The position numbers and the translations under genes are program-made. Shown here one piece after another: positions 23,581 to 36,575 of a stretch of 64,000 nt of DNA. Position 1 is the stretch's first letter. Each line of letters opens with the position of its first letter. Below the pieces are notes generated by a model. The model searched no databases. It was not told where the DNA came from and worked only from the letters and a program-made list of their open reading frames with translations. The DNA comes from Trifolium pratense (taxonomy: Eukaryota; Streptophyta; Magnoliopsida; Fabales; Fabaceae): contig NC_060061.1 in the NCBI RefSeq assembly GCF_020283565.1, forward strand, positions 46,537,362 to 46,601,361, given 5' to 3'.

Positions 23581-23662
23581 GCAAGAATGATGATTCAATT
23601 AGATGTATGAAAGGAGAAATCCTTGCTGAACTCAATTTTTTGAGGCAAACTTTCTGACTTGC
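23581..23662 (+). ncRNA. Box C/D snoRNA, copy 1
   Basis: Terminal stem GCAAG / CTTGC; box C ATGATGA at 23587-23593; D' CTGA at 23626-23629; box D CTGA at 23654-23657. The length of about 82 nt is normal for the class. Guide segments lie before D' (AAAGGAGAAATCCTTG) and before D (TTGAGGCAAACTTT). C/D RNAs direct 2'-O-methylation of rRNA or snRNA in the nucleolus; I did not identify the target base. Confidence 0.8.
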
Positions 23663-23780
23663 TTAATAGAATGTTTACTTTTTGGTACTATTAGGGAGTA
23701 AATCATTTCTTTAGTCTTAATTATAAATAAAATAAATTGTAATTAGTCTATATTTTTATTGATTACATTTTGACTTTTGT

Positions 23781-23862
23781 ACAAGGATGATGATTCAATT
23801 AGATGTGTGAAAGGAGAAATCTTTTCTGAACTCAATTTTTTGAGGCAAACTGTCTGACTTGT
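23781..23862 (+). ncRNA. Box C/D snoRNA, copy 2
   Basis: Paralogue of copy 1, 200 bp downstream. Box C ATGATGA is at 23787-23793, D' CTGA at 23826-23829 and box D CTGA at 23854-23857. The terminal stem is ACAAG / CTTGT: relative to copy 1 both bases of one pair changed together, so pairing is kept. The guide before D reads TTGAGGCAAACTGT. Confidence 0.82.
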
Positions 23863-23965
23863 TAATTTCTTTTGTTTAATAATGATTGTTAAGTTTTGTT
23901 TATGAAAAAAGTTTATTGGATTTGTAATTAGTAGTATGTTTCTTTTTGAATTAAATTAAATTAAA

Positions 23966-24055
23966 TATAAGGATGATGATTCAATTAGATGTGTGAAAGG
24001 AGTAATCCTTTTTGAACTCAACATTTTTGAGGCATTTGATATATCTGACTTTATA
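23966..24055 (+). ncRNA. Box C/D snoRNA, copy 3, diverged
   Basis: Box C ATGATGA is at 23973-23979 and box D CTGA at 24045-24048. The D' box has decayed to TTGA. The ends TATAAG and CTTTATA can pair with one bulge. The guide before D differs from the other copies (GAGGCATTTGATATAT), so this copy may have a new target or be degenerating. Confidence 0.65.
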
Positions 24056-24059
24056 ATCT

Positions 24060-25410
24060 TTTGCTTAATTTATATTAGTCTTGTGTAATATTTGGCTTCA
24101 TATAGTCTTCTCAAATTGTGCAATCTCCATTAGGATTGAACGACAGGCAAATATTGTAATCCACTTTGGTCTATTTTCTTAAACGGTTAGGTTTGGTGAC
24201 GGTTTATTTGAACTGGTAAAAAAATGAAATCATGATGGTACGTAAAAATAAACTTAACATGTTGCGGCGTTCCTTGTTACACAATGAACATCTGCAACAA
24301 GTTTCTTCTATTCATTGGACAACACCCAAGATTCTTAATCATATTTTATTCTCAAGTATTCATCAAATATCATATAATATGAATATATTGTGGCATTTTA
24401 ATACAAAAAAAATATCGTGGCATTTATAAATAATGATGCTTATTAAGGAAGGGAAACAAGAATATCAAATTTCAGTTGATACATCTAATTAGTAAAAGGG
24501 GTGAACAAATTTTTTTTCTTGAGTTTACCAATTACTAAAAAATGAGTTTACCATCGTACGATTTTCATACATACATATGTCAAATCGGATAGTGTTAACC
24601 TTGGCAAGGTTTTCAAACTTGAGTTTTAACTTCCATCCAAAAATGCTCACTTTAAATGGAACATCATTTAACCATAATTGTTGTAGAGCTTTCTTTCACT
24701 ACGTTTTCATCAATAGCCACAACAACTTTGCGAAAGTGAAGAAACTCGTACGTTGAATTCACCGAAAAAATACCTGATTGAGTAAACCCCCATCACATGC
24801 TATCTGCGTCATTGCTCACGTTAGTCCTGAACCATGCATCATTCTCAATTCCCCCGATCTTCATAATATCATGCCATCACAAAGATTGACCTTTGACTTG
24901 CTAAGATTAGAGTGCAAAAAATTATCAGCCAAGCTCCCATGTTATATATGATCACACAAACCTCTGCACTTCCATTTACAAAGTAAAATTTGGTTGAAAT
25001 AATTTAGATTTTTTATACCCAAATCACCTTTATCTTTTAGGAGACAAATTGTGTCCCAATAAATTGTCATACTTATAAACTTGTAATCAAACAAAAGTTT
25101 AATTACTTTTTTTTTTTGACAGAAAAACTTTAATTACTTTTAAACAGGTAAAACAAAAATAAATTAACTCATTTTTTTCGATTTCACCCATTTCACTATA
25201 TATTAACTCGTTTAACATAGATTTTATCCTCAAATTTACCAAAAAATAAATTTACCACCAATTTAATACGATTTTAATACCTAAATATATAAAATTAGAC
25301 AATTTTATGTGTTAATCGATTTTGATAACCTTTAATTCAAATTAGAATTGATTATAATAATAAAGTTAATTCTACCCGAGCATACTAAAATATATCTCAT
25401 AAAAAAGATA
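24060..25410. other. Intergenic DNA, no gene seen
   Basis: AT-rich with short open frames only. No recognisable transposon ends or coding motifs were found. Confidence 0.5.
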
Positions 25411-25755
25411 GACAATATGTGAAAACTTTTACAAATATAGATAAGAATATTGCTCCAATAGACCAATGGTTGTACTTAAAGATTGTACTTAAAGAAAGAA
25501 AAGAAAAAGAGCTAACAACAAGGCAACGAGAATTCGTAAAGAAAAAAAAAAAAAAAACAAGGCAACGAGAAACACGATGAGATCCAAACAAAACCTTATA
25601 TTAGGCTAAAGCCAAAAGTGTAAGAAATAATGTGCTTTTGCTTCTTAAGCTTGAATTTCACTCAACAACACTGAACATATTGCACTTTACTTTTGTCAGA
25701 TATATATGGAATGTTCACTTGGTAAAGAAAGAAAGAAATAAGAATAAAGTAATAC
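25411..25755 (+). promoter_or_regulatory. Conserved upstream module of ankyrin gene A
   Basis: Shares a run of words with 35571-35785, 50011-50328 and 60540-60848: AATATGTGAAAAC, AATAGACCAATG (a CCAAT core), GGCTAAAGCCAAAA, and AATAAGAATAAAGTAATA at its end. It ends about 1.05 kb before the start codon. Each array member has one such module upstream. Confidence 0.7.
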
Positions 25756-26698
25756 TACATGTTACTTTAGAGACCCGTCATTTTTGGTGGGTGAATTAGG
25801 ATTTTAAATTTGTTATTATTAGTTTGTTTGTTCTGCTTAATTTGCTAAAAATTGGAACGTGATAGGTTGGCCTGTTGGGTCAAAATTTTAAAAAATCTAC
25901 TCTTTTAATTCATTTTTTTATTTATAAGTTAGAATCCACTTTAATTAATGAAATGCTATAAATTTTAACTTAATAATGTGATATTTGAATTTGACTCCAA
26001 AAACAGTCTAATCTATGTGAAAACACTTATTTAAATTAAAATAAATAGAAAAAGATGCAAATGGTCGAAAAAGACCTGAAATCACCCATTTTCAATGAAA
26101 TAAGATGAAGAAAACTTAGAGGAAGGAGAAGTTTGTCACTCTAAAAATTAGGGCCGGCTATACTAAAGAGAATTTATGTTATCAAAGCTATGAAAAATTT
26201 ATGCTATTAACATATATGTTGTGAGTTTGTTTCACTTAAAGTTATGAAAAATAATTTGTTATTCATCATTCTTCTTGCCGAGGAATTTATGTTACTCGAA
26301 ACTGAATATTAAGCTATAATACATAAGCAACAAGGTTATTTTTTAATCAGACATAACAAGGTTTGAAAATACAGTTTTTTAAATAAGGGTTAATAGGTTT
26401 TTTCCCGTGCAATTTTAGCAGTTTTGTTTCATTCCCTGTAATATATTTTTTTCGATTATCCTATGTAATGTTAAGATTCTATCCTTTTAGGCCCTCATAG
26501 AATATTTTGTCTTTAAGATTCCCTAAAAATGATGATGTGACATGCTTAATGAGGGAGGTAAATCAAAATTTGCTAACATTTACAAGAGGGCAAAATGACG
26601 GAATCTTAACCAAATTTATCAGATATCCAATCCAAACTCGTAGTTGGAAGAGAATATCGAATTTTCTTTTTTGGAAGTATCGGATTCATAGATTTTCT

Positions 26699-26706
26699 TA
26701 TATAAG
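26699..26706 (+). promoter_or_regulatory. TATA box of ankyrin gene A
   Basis: TATATAAG lies in a block (GATTTTCTTATATAAGGGAA) repeated before genes B and C, 105 bp upstream of the ATG. Start of transcription is expected about 30 bp downstream. Confidence 0.7.
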
Positions 26707-26811
26707 GGAATTAGGTTGCACTACATCTCCTTACAAAACTACCTACCCACACCTATCTCTCATTGATCCTTATTCTTCTTATTTTCATTCTACGTTTTTC
26801 AAACTTACTAA

Positions 26812-29800
26812 ATGTCTCATTTTTCTCCCAATCATTTTGAAGGCATGCCTTATTTTTCTCCCGATAATATTCCCGATGATATTGAAGGTATGACTGAACT
26901 CCTTATATTATTAATTAAGTTACTTTTATTACTCAACCATTATTACTTGCATATATAATATAAATGATAGTAATTGTAACTAATTTCATAATAATGTGTT
27001 TAATAAAAACAACTAATCTTTATAAAAGGACCTAGAATGACATTTATATTGAAATAAATCGATGCAATACTTTCGATAATTAATTGGCATCTTAATTAAT
27101 TATAATAATTTGTTTTATATGTAGTTGAGCATTTCAAGTGGTTTGTAATGAGAGACTATTGGGATGATGTTGTTACATATTACAAAGGAAACAAATTTTA
27201 TCACAAGGTAAAAGTGAAGGGAAGAGGAACTGCAATACATGTAGCAGTAAGCAATGGTGAGAAAGTGGCTGTGAAAAAGCTTGTAAGTGTAATAGTGGAT
27301 ATGTGGAATAATAATGATGAAATTCATCCATTAAGAGAGTTGGATGATGATGAAAGTCGTGCTACACCTCTTCACCTTGCAGCATATAGAGGATTCACAA
27401 GTATGTGTGAATGTATAATTGGAAAAAATGGTGAAAGAAAGCATTTGGTGTATGAAGAAAATGATAATGAGGAAACACCACTTTTTTGGGCTGTGCTAGG
27501 ACACAGAAAAAGAACTTTTGTTTACCTATATCAATTTGCACAACAAAATGTCAATATTGTTAAGGATAAATATGACACTACCATCCTTCATGTTGCCATT
27601 AGGAGAGAAATGTTCGGTTAGTTCATCTTTTTCATATATCTATCTAGTTTATTTATTTGTTTCAGATAAAATCAAAGTGACTAAAATATTCATGTTTCTA
27701 GATCTGCAATGTTGATACTCAAATCTTTGATTAATTGACTAAAACCGATTTTTTAATAGAATTCAAATGAACAACGTAAAAAATACACGAAATCCAACAA
27801 TGCCACACAAGACAACTAGGCATGTCAAAATAACCAATAGAAAAACCGATTTGACTGGGTTTAGGTTCAAGTTTGAGTTTAATAGAAAACAAAAATGAGT
27901 ATGATATCTTAGTCATATTCAGAAGGCAAATATCCTTCCATTACACTTTTGCTTCAAAATCGGGAGTTAGTTGTCCAGTGGCATCTCTATGAGTTGGGTT
28001 GTTGTCTTTTCTGGTGGTCTTGAAGCTGAGGAGTGTCTTTTTAAGAATGAGGTTAGAATTAGACCTCTATTAGGTGGTATCTGTTTTAGTATTTTCATTG
28101 ATGTTTCGCATATATACGGCACATTTGTTTTGTAGTCCGTCTTTTACGGGTCTCTGTTCATCTTGTGCGGGGACCTGATTATTATTAATAATATATTTAC
28201 TGTAAAAAAAAAAAAAAACTATGTTAGTAAACTAAAAGTAATAAAACAACTAATATTAGGATTAAGATGAATATATACTTCAAGAATGAAACTCTAAAAT
28301 ATTAAAAAATTCAAAAGTGTAAATTATAGACTAATTTTAATTAAGAAATTTTCCTATCATAAAAGTTAATCTATACTTGATAAAAAACAATTTACTAAAA
28401 ATTCTTAGTGTGTGTACATATATATCTTCATTCAATAATATATCTATGTGTCTTGTGCAACAGTTTTGGCATGTATAATAATGCATTGCTATGCTAGTTC
28501 AAGTATTAGCTCTATGAAGGACAAAAATGGTGTTACTCCTCTTGACGTACTTGCCACTAAGACATCAACCTTCAAGAGTGGAAATCAGCTATCATGGTGG
28601 AAGGAAATTTTGTGCTACTGTAAGTAACACCACACACATTTCATTATTTATTATGAGACCAAAATAAAACTAATGAATAAGTTAAGGGACCAAAAATTCA
28701 AATTTCATAAGAACAATTCATTATGGGGAAAATAAGGCTCTATTTGGTAAAAATAGTGGATGACTTATAGCTATTAAGCGGATGGCTCCGTTTGGTAAAA
28801 TTACCTCCGGTAAAATTTAACCTTTAATTATTTATTTCTCTTTTTTATTTCAATTCTTCAATTTATTTTTTCTATATCATTAATAAAAGACAATTTTATA
28901 AACTAACTAATAATTTATCTTTTCAATACATCATTAATCATATTTTTTAATTTGTGTAATACGGTCAAAATAATTTATATTTTGATACGGGAGAAGTAAC
29001 ATTTGCCTGCATTATATTTACTTTTCTGTCAAAAGTCATCAATACACAAATGTCTAACTTTCTTTATAAATTTTTTGTTTCAAAGGTTATCCTTTAAAAC
29101 TCACGAACGGAAAAACTATATTGAATTCGATTCAGAATTCGATTCAGAAGATTGTAGTACGCAGAGGTAAGCTTGTCATTGCCATTATTTAATGTTTTGA
29201 AATTAGTGAACTATTCATAGTATTCCTATTTTTTATAAAGTGTGTATTCAATTTTTCAAAAATATAAATAGGAGTATTATCTTTTGTAGTAATAAATATC
29301 TGCTATTTTTAAGATTATTAACATGTAACTTCAGTGCACATATTAACATATTACCTATACAAAATTTAAAAGAATATACCAATAGTCAATTATTCAGTGA
29401 TGATTGACGTTGAACTTGATAGGGAGAACTATGAATATTCCGGTCAATTTAATTTTATCATATTATTTATAGTAGACATTTTGCCATTATATGTTATTAA
29501 CTTGTATGCTATGAGTTTGTTCGCAAATTTATCCGTTACTTTTTTAGTGATGTTGAATATGTGATTATGTTTGATGTATTTTATTAATGTTCGACATGAC
29601 ACAACACTATTATTATCTACTAAAGAACTATCATCAATATTGCAGATAAAGATGATCAAAATGGTGATACATCAATACAATTAAACTATGACGAAGAATT
29701 AGACAAAGAAGACAAAATACGTTTATGTAACTGTTACCGGTCTGTATTCAGATGGCCTATTTTGTCACTATTGGGTATGTATATTAACTGAATTCCTCCC

Positions 29801-32800
29801 AATTTATTTTAGAAAGATGAAAATGACGAGTCATTTAATGGAGGATTGCGGTTCGAACCCCGGTCTTGACATTCGACCTAACAATCTTAGCATTTCTGTC
29901 AATTTTACTAAGATTTGTGGACGAATTCCTCCAAACTTTATGTATGCTTTAATTTGAAGCTATTGTTATAGTGTATAAGTGATATTTATGTTCTATATAT
30001 CATTCATCCATAGAGTTTGTTTATAAATTCATTTATTTGGATTGAATTATTTTTGAGCTTATACAAAATAAATTATGTAAATAAATAAACTTTTGTGTAT
30101 TATTCATGAACTTATCATGATACTCCCTCCGTCCCAAACTATAAGCAAAAATGAGTTAAAGAAACATGATGTATTTGGTTAAAGATTTGGACCAAATGCA
30201 TTCACGTAATTTATTGATTAATTTTTGCTTATATATTGGGACGGAGGAATTAGTTTAGAATAAAACAACTTATGAAAATATAATTTTTTTAATGCTAACT
30301 TATGAATTAACATAAAAACTTATTTTTCGCTCTAAAAAAAGAAAACTTATTTTTCCTATAAAAAAAACATAAAAACTTAGTATTTTATTTGCATAAACTA
30401 TTTTTTCATAAGTTCAAATATAAGTCAATCCAAATAGACCGCAAATAAACTATTTTTTCATCATTATTACTTTTTTTGTTTCATGTCCACGCAATTAATT
30501 TTGCAGAAATAGAGAAAATAGAGAATATTAAGAAGAAGCGCTTCTTTGGTGCTCAACTCTTGGAAGATTTAACACAAAATCTTGACTACTCGTCCTACAT
30601 GGGTGGTGGGGGTAAAGTAGTATTTAACGAAGAACATGAGCAAGAAATAGCAAATATAATGAAGGGTAAGATTTATAAAATAATTTTGACAAAATTATAT
30701 CTTTAGTCCCTTAATTTAATTTCAGTTAATTATTTAGTCTTTTACATTTTTTATAATATTTTAGTCATTTTTTCGTAAGTATGAATTTCAAGTTTTAAAT
30801 TTATAGTTTTCTTTCTTTGTTTGCTTTCATTAATCATAAATATATCTTTTGTTGTAACACAAAGAAATTGATTTAAAGTTTGAAATATCATATACAAATA
30901 GGATGTCTATTTGATCTGTAAATGGGGATCCTAATTGCGGGGATTGCCACGTTTGGGAACCTGTAGATGGAGAATTTTGGGGATTAGGACAAAATTTTAT
31001 CCCCCCGCCTTGTGGAGACTTTGTTCCAGAAAATTTTATTTATTATTTTTAATTATATATATATTTTTTTGTAATGAGCTGAGATCAATCCCATGAACTA
31101 TAGCTTACTACCTAAATCCCTTATCAGAAGACCAAATCTAGTGGCTTATTTTTAATTATATTTTCACACAATATATGGATAATTTTGTTTATATATGATT
31201 TTTATAATTAAACTTTATTATTTTTTTTACCAGTAGTTTGATTTTTTTTTTGAACCAAATAAACTTACTAGTAGTTTGATTTAAAATAATAGAAATTTGA
31301 TGAATTTTTAAGGTTGATTATTCCCCGCAAGAACTGTGGGGATCCGCTGAGTTGATGATGGAGAAAAAATATTCTCCGAAACGAGGGATGGGAATACAGA
31401 TGGAAAATGTAATTTCCTAAACTCCGATCGAATATTTTAAATAAAAATAATTTTAATTTTTTTTAATGTTTGCAGGGTATTTACAAAATACCACAGAGCA
31501 AAGTGGCCCATCTGAAATTAAGGAAGAGAATAATGAAAGAAAATTATTAGCAGAGAAAATTGGCATAAAGGACACAACATATTTGGTTGCAGCAAAACAT
31601 GGCATAGTGGAAATTACGAGTAAACTTGTATCTAAAATGAAAAGTGTGATCCATGAGAGAAACTCTAACAAAGAAAATGTTTTGCTTGTGGCAGTGAAGT
31701 ATAGGCAACCACAAATTGTTGAGGAGTTGAGGAAGAGTTCATCCATAGACAAGAATGTTTTTAAAAGCCTATGTCAACAAGTTGATAACAATGGAAATAC
31801 CATGTTACACTTGGCATCATATACACTCAACAAAGAAACTACTTGGAGGATATCTGGTCCTGCCATGCAAATGATGTGGGATATCAAGTGGTATAAGGTA
31901 AGGTACTACTACATTTATATTTTCTATAAATTAATACTTCCTTTGCTAATTCATATAAGGAAAATTTTACTGGTAAAATTCATGAAATATGATTGATGTA
32001 TAAAAAATGACTAAATACTCAAATTATTTTGTTGCATCCCTAAACAACATATATAACAACTAGAAAAAATTGCATCCTAATCTGTAAAAATAAATAAATC
32101 CTGTACTATTTTTCTAAATCTAAAGAATTCACAAGTATATTTTTCACTATTAGATTTATATGTTTCAACATATTTTATTTGATCTAATGATAAGATTTAT
32201 TGATTTAATGGTGAAAATAAAACGTGCGAAAGTTTGACTCTTTCATTATACAAAGACAATTATATTATAACCATGTAAAAAATTATATCGTTAACTAACA
32301 CTTTTACAAAGTACTAACCTAAGTATTAATTTTGGTAGAACGTTTTTTTTTGGAAAAATTTAACATTAGGATAATTTTTTTGAAAATATCTTTTCTTTTA
32401 AAGAAAAGTGTTAATTTTAAGCAGTTTTCAATAAAATTCGCCAATTAAAAAAAAAAAAATTGCTAATTAACGAGAATATAAGAGACACTTTGATGCAAAA
32501 TATTTTTTAAAGTAAAATAGTCTGAACCCCTTGCTTCAGGTTCTTGGATATGCCACTATATATAGGAAGTAATTTTTTTTTACGAAAGTATATGTAGTAA
32601 ATTTAAAATTAAAACAATGAGTATTATCGAAAGTTATCTAAATATGATATAAATTCAAATATGTGTTTATTCATTTCGAAAAACTTACACTACATTTGAA
32701 GTTACATTAGTATATTATTCATTATAATTTGTAACAATATTTTTAACCCATTCCTTGAAGCTTGAAGTAACTCTTGAAATGACAACATATCTTTTTTAGA

Positions 32801-34175
32801 TCATGTTGAAATGACAACATATAATTGGTCATTAGAAAAAAATGATGTTGAGACTTAATTTTTTTGTATTATAAATTTCATTGGAGAATTGTGAGTTGGA
32901 TAAACTACTTCATTATCGAATACTCCCTCTATCCTGATTTATAAGCAAAATTATACTTTTGAGATTCATTCAATAATAGATGTATCTGGTGTATAATATA
33001 GGTCAGATACATTAGTTTTTCAATGAATCTAAAAAGTTGATTTTTGCTTATAATTAAGGATGAAGGGGGTATGTGATTTATATATTTTTCAAAACATATT
33101 AGAACAAACATAACTAACTTAACTCATGCTCAAAATTGAATATGATAAAAATTATGCATAATGTAAATTTTATTTGACCTCTTTGTTTTTTTACCAACAC
33201 TTTAAATCATTTTTTATTTGGATCAAACACAAGAATGCGACGATGAATTTGCATACCAAAATCATCAATAAATTGTTTCGAAAATCGACTAACACGCTAT
33301 ATACACAGAGATTGGACAAAGATTATTAACAAAAATACTAACTATTCACTGCCCCTCACCACCCCCCATCATACATTAAATAAATGTGAGTGGATGATGT
33401 GGCTAAATGAAATATTTTTATTGATTTAAGTGGATTAGGGTTGAGATACGTAATAGAATAACTATTTAAGATAGATAGATTGGAGTCATTTTTACATTGT
33501 GATGAACTAGCATTAATATATGTTTTATGTTTTGATATTGTGATGAATGACATATAGTACATCCAAAGAATAGTACCAGGGCATTTCAAATATAGAATCA
33601 ACACAAACAACAAAACCCCAGGTGAAATATTTAAGGAAGCGCATGAAGTCCTTCTAGAAAAAAGCACTGAGTGGTTGAAAGAAACAGCAGAGTCATGCTC
33701 AGTTGTAGCAGCACTAATTGCAGGTCTCTCCTTTGCGACATCAGGTAGTGTCCCTGGAGGAAATGATCAGAACACGGGAAAACCGACATTGGAAGGACAA
33801 CCTGCATTTGAAGGATTCGCTATATCTTCGTTAATCGGACTTTACTTCTCTGGCACTGCACTCATCATGTTTCTTTCGATTCTCACTTCTCGAAAACAAA
33901 TCGAAGACTTTAGTATAAACTTGCCAACCAAGCTTCTTGCAGGCTTAACTTCTCTCTTCGTATCGATTGTTGCCATGTTTATTTCTTTCTGTGCTGGACA
34001 TTTCTTTGTGCTCACAGATAAATATGGTAAACATGATATCTTGTTCTATTTATATATTGTCTTTAGCTTTCCTGTCATATTCTATGCAGCGGTGCAACTT
34101 CCGTTATATATTGATCTTGTTAAAGTTATTTGGAAGAAAGTGCCACCATCAAGTGTTAAGGGTGTTCATTTGTAG
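26812..34175 (+). CDS. Ankyrin-repeat/PGG-domain membrane protein A, eight exons
   Basis: Exons: 26812-26887, 27125-27616, 28464-28619, 29086-29166, 29646-29774, 30507-30665, 31476-31897, 33558-34175. They total 2133 bp, 710 residues, open throughout. Ankyrin repeats lie at about 58-90, 104-136, 141-172 and 175-235 (cores TAIHVAVSNG, TPLHLAAYRG, TPLFWAVLG, TTILHVA). A charged linker follows, then further repeats in exon 7 (TYLVAAKHGIVEIT, NVLLVAVKYRQPQIVE, NTMLHLASY). The last exon encodes the PGG domain, with TPGEIF, GSVPGG and four hydrophobic segments. This is the ACD6/ITN1 architecture: a membrane protein acting in defence or stress signalling in characterised plants. All introns are phase 1 except the last (phase 0). 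Introns hold LINE, SINE and Stowaway copies. Confidence 0.9.
27960..28216 (+). mobile_element. 3'-truncated LINE-like tail in gene A intron 2
   Basis: A GT-rich stretch of a style unlike its surroundings ends in a run of 15 A at 28206-28216 and beyond. This resembles the untranslated 3' end of a plant LINE; there is no coding part to confirm it. Confidence 0.45.
29824..29940 (+). mobile_element. SINE-like remnant in gene A intron 5
   Basis: Contains a B-box-like word (GGTTCGAACCCCGG). The same remnant lies in intron 5 of gene B, where it was split by the copia insertion, so it predates the duplication. Confidence 0.5.
30123..30247. mobile_element. Stowaway-type MITE in gene A intron 5
   Basis: CTCCCTCCGTCCCA at the left end is inverted as TGGGACGGAGGA at the right end, preceded by TA. 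About 125 bp and non-coding. Confidence 0.8.
30900..31430. other. Long part of gene A intron 6, likely decayed MITE
   Basis: Contains inverted GGGGAT / ATCCCC words and unusually G-rich text for an intron here. No clean termini. Exon 6b of genes B and C has no counterpart in this intron. Confidence 0.35.
32923..33069. mobile_element. Stowaway-like MITE in gene A intron 7
   Basis: Degenerate CTCCCTCTATCCTGA at the left and an inverted AAGGATGAAGGGGG at the right, with matching TTATAAGCAAAA and TTTTGCTTATAA inside. Confidence 0.65.
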
Positions 34176-35570
34176 TGTTATTTGCTCTATTGTATTAATT
34201 GCTTTGTGGATCGAAAATTATGAGTTTGGTTTGTACTTTTTTTTACTCTTAGTTTGGTTTCTAATTGAATAATGTCTCTTGTGTGTTTAATATGTTTGGA
34301 GTACTATATGAATCTATTGTGGGATTTGACTCCGTTTGTATCATATTATTATAAGTTGTGATAAAGATGATATGAATTTTCGCATTCCATATCTCATATA
34401 CTATATATACATACTAGTAAAATACTCGTTTATATTTTCTACCAAAAAAAAAAAAAAAAATACTCGTTTATAATCATATAGAAGTTGAGGATCGAACTCC
34501 TAACCATTTATTAAAGGGGTTCAAATTTTTTACCACTTTGAACTAATTTATTGTTCGTACTTAAAACATCAATTTATCATAGAATATTCATTTCTTTATA
34601 TTGACCACTATTTCTCATATTGTATATTTTTGTCATTTTTTAAACAACCCTTTGTTAAATTTTACCAGTTATGGTTATAAGAAAATAAATAACGATTCAA
34701 GTGGTATGCTAAAGATAGTAACATTATCAACTCTTCTATAAATAACAGTTCCTTTTCTTCTGAGAAAGGATGGAATATTTTCTTTTCTCACTGGATTGTG
34801 ACCTACAAATGTTGATGTAAGGTTTGTATTTTTACATTATTTTATTCTATTTATTATAAATTTTGGTTTTATGCAATTTGGTTACATCTCATCTTACACA
34901 TAAATTTATAAGCACAAACTTAAAATTTTAGAATCAACATTCAAATTAGAATTGATTATTATATAGACTAGCAGCCTATGTAAAAAAAAACATGCATCAT
35001 GTTATGATAAGTTTGTTAATAAAAGATTTTTGCTGCTAATAAAAAGTCAAAGATATTGTTGGTATTATAAAAACTTCACACCAAATTTTTTTGTATTATC
35101 TTTATATATATAGATATAGGTATAGATAACACCAATTATACTCAAACATATTTAAATATAACTAAATCAAATATAAATTGATCTCTAAAATCGGACAAAA
35201 ATTTGGTTAAACTGCTCTTTTCTGTATCAGTACCCATTATTTGGTTAAACTGAACCAATTGGATAGTTAACCCTCTAAACTAAAATTATATTTGTAATCT
35301 TGACACAAGCTTTCCAACGAGTGGTCGTTTACTCAAATCGGACATCGTTTAGTATTTCAAATAAATTGTGGAAGTTGAGGGTATGATGTTGACTTCATGC
35401 AGGAAATTTGGAAAAAAATTTGTAACACAAAATTTCGGTTTTTATTAACCGAATTTTTTGAGCATGACAAAAAAATTCAGTTCATACAAACCGAAGTACC
35501 CCAAGGGTAAATACAGAAATTTAGGAGTGTAAAAGAAAGGCGGGAGATCGGGAGAGAAAACATCTGAAAC
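34176..35570. other. Intergenic region between genes A and B
   Basis: No gene. 35430-35566 resembles the right half of the Mutator-type MITE found near TSB (TTTCGGTTTTTA, AAACCGAAGT, GAGAGAAAACATCT), without a left terminus. Confidence 0.55.
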
Positions 35571-35785
35571 CTTTCCAAATATATATAAGAATATTGCTCC
35601 AATAGACCAATGGATTGTACTTTAAGGAAGAATAGAAATGGGCTAACATCATCAAGGAAATGAGACACATGATGAAATATGAAGCCTTGTATTTGGAGAA
35701 AAGAATATATTTCACTTTTAATTTTGTCACATATACATATGGGTTCTTTCACTTAGTAAAGAATAGAAATAAGAATAAAGTAATA
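35571..35785 (+). promoter_or_regulatory. Conserved upstream module of ankyrin gene B
   Basis: Second copy of the module: CTCCAATAGACCAATGGATT, a stretch starting GCTAACATCATCAAGG, and AATAAGAATAAAGTAATA at the end. It lacks the GGCTAAAGCC word and is shorter than the others. It ends about 790 bp before the start codon. Confidence 0.68.
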
Positions 35786-36129
35786 TATAGTCTTAAACAC
35801 GTCAGATCGTTCTGATTAGTCTATCATTTTTAATAGTTGAATTGAGATTTTGAATTGTCAATATTAGTTTGTTTGTTCTGTTTAATCCGGAAAAAAAAAA
35901 TGGGACGTCATAGGTTGGTCCATTGGGTAAAATTTTAAAAAGAATTATTATTTACATTTTATTTTATTTTATTTTATTTATAAGTTGCAATGCATTTTAT
36001 AATATTCTTCTACTTTAATCAAAGATAAGAAAAATATTTAATTTAGTCGCTTTGGTTTCATCATGATTCTAACATGATGTTTGTAACAGCTTGTCAATTG
36101 GTTATCTCATAAATTTTGTAGTTTTTTTT

Positions 36130-36260
36130 TTTTCCTTTCACCACCAGTTTAATCTGGTTCAGAGGTTAGTTCTGGCATCAAGTGATTCCAGTCATCTCTC
36201 AATCACAGTTGTGGGGATCGAACCGTGACCCTCTCTACCAAGTTCAATGTCAATCACTAC
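36130..36260 (-). mobile_element. tRNA-like SINE remnant upstream of gene B
   Basis: On the minus strand there is a B-box-like GGTTCGATCCCC and an A-box-like region TTGGTTCAGTAGTG at a tRNA-like distance. Divergent. Confidence 0.4.
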
Positions 36261-36479
36261 TGAACCAACTAACAATTGATATAAATTTTTTAGTTTTTGA
36301 AAGATGAATGTTTGATTAATAATTTATTGGTTTCTTCAATAAAATTCAAACACTAAAATAGCGTAAGATGTACAACAAAAAAAAAAATAGCGTAAGATTC
36401 TTTTAACACTAAAATAACACTCAAAGGAAGAGAATATCAATTTTTCTTTTCTGGAAGTATCAGATTCATAGATTTTCTC

Positions 36480-36486
36480 ATATAAG
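36480..36486 (+). promoter_or_regulatory. TATA box of ankyrin gene B
   Basis: ATATAAG occurs in the same conserved block as in genes A and C, 90 bp before the ATG. Confidence 0.6.
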
Positions 36487-36575
36487 GGAATTAGGTTGCA
36501 CTAAAACACTAACTACCTATCTCTCATTGATCCTTATACTTCTAATTTTCATTCTACGTTTTTCAAACTTGCCAA

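Noticed and set aside
26507..26893. Open frame of 128 codons upstream of ankyrin gene A
   Set aside because: It crosses the TATA box and 5' leader in a different frame from exon 1.
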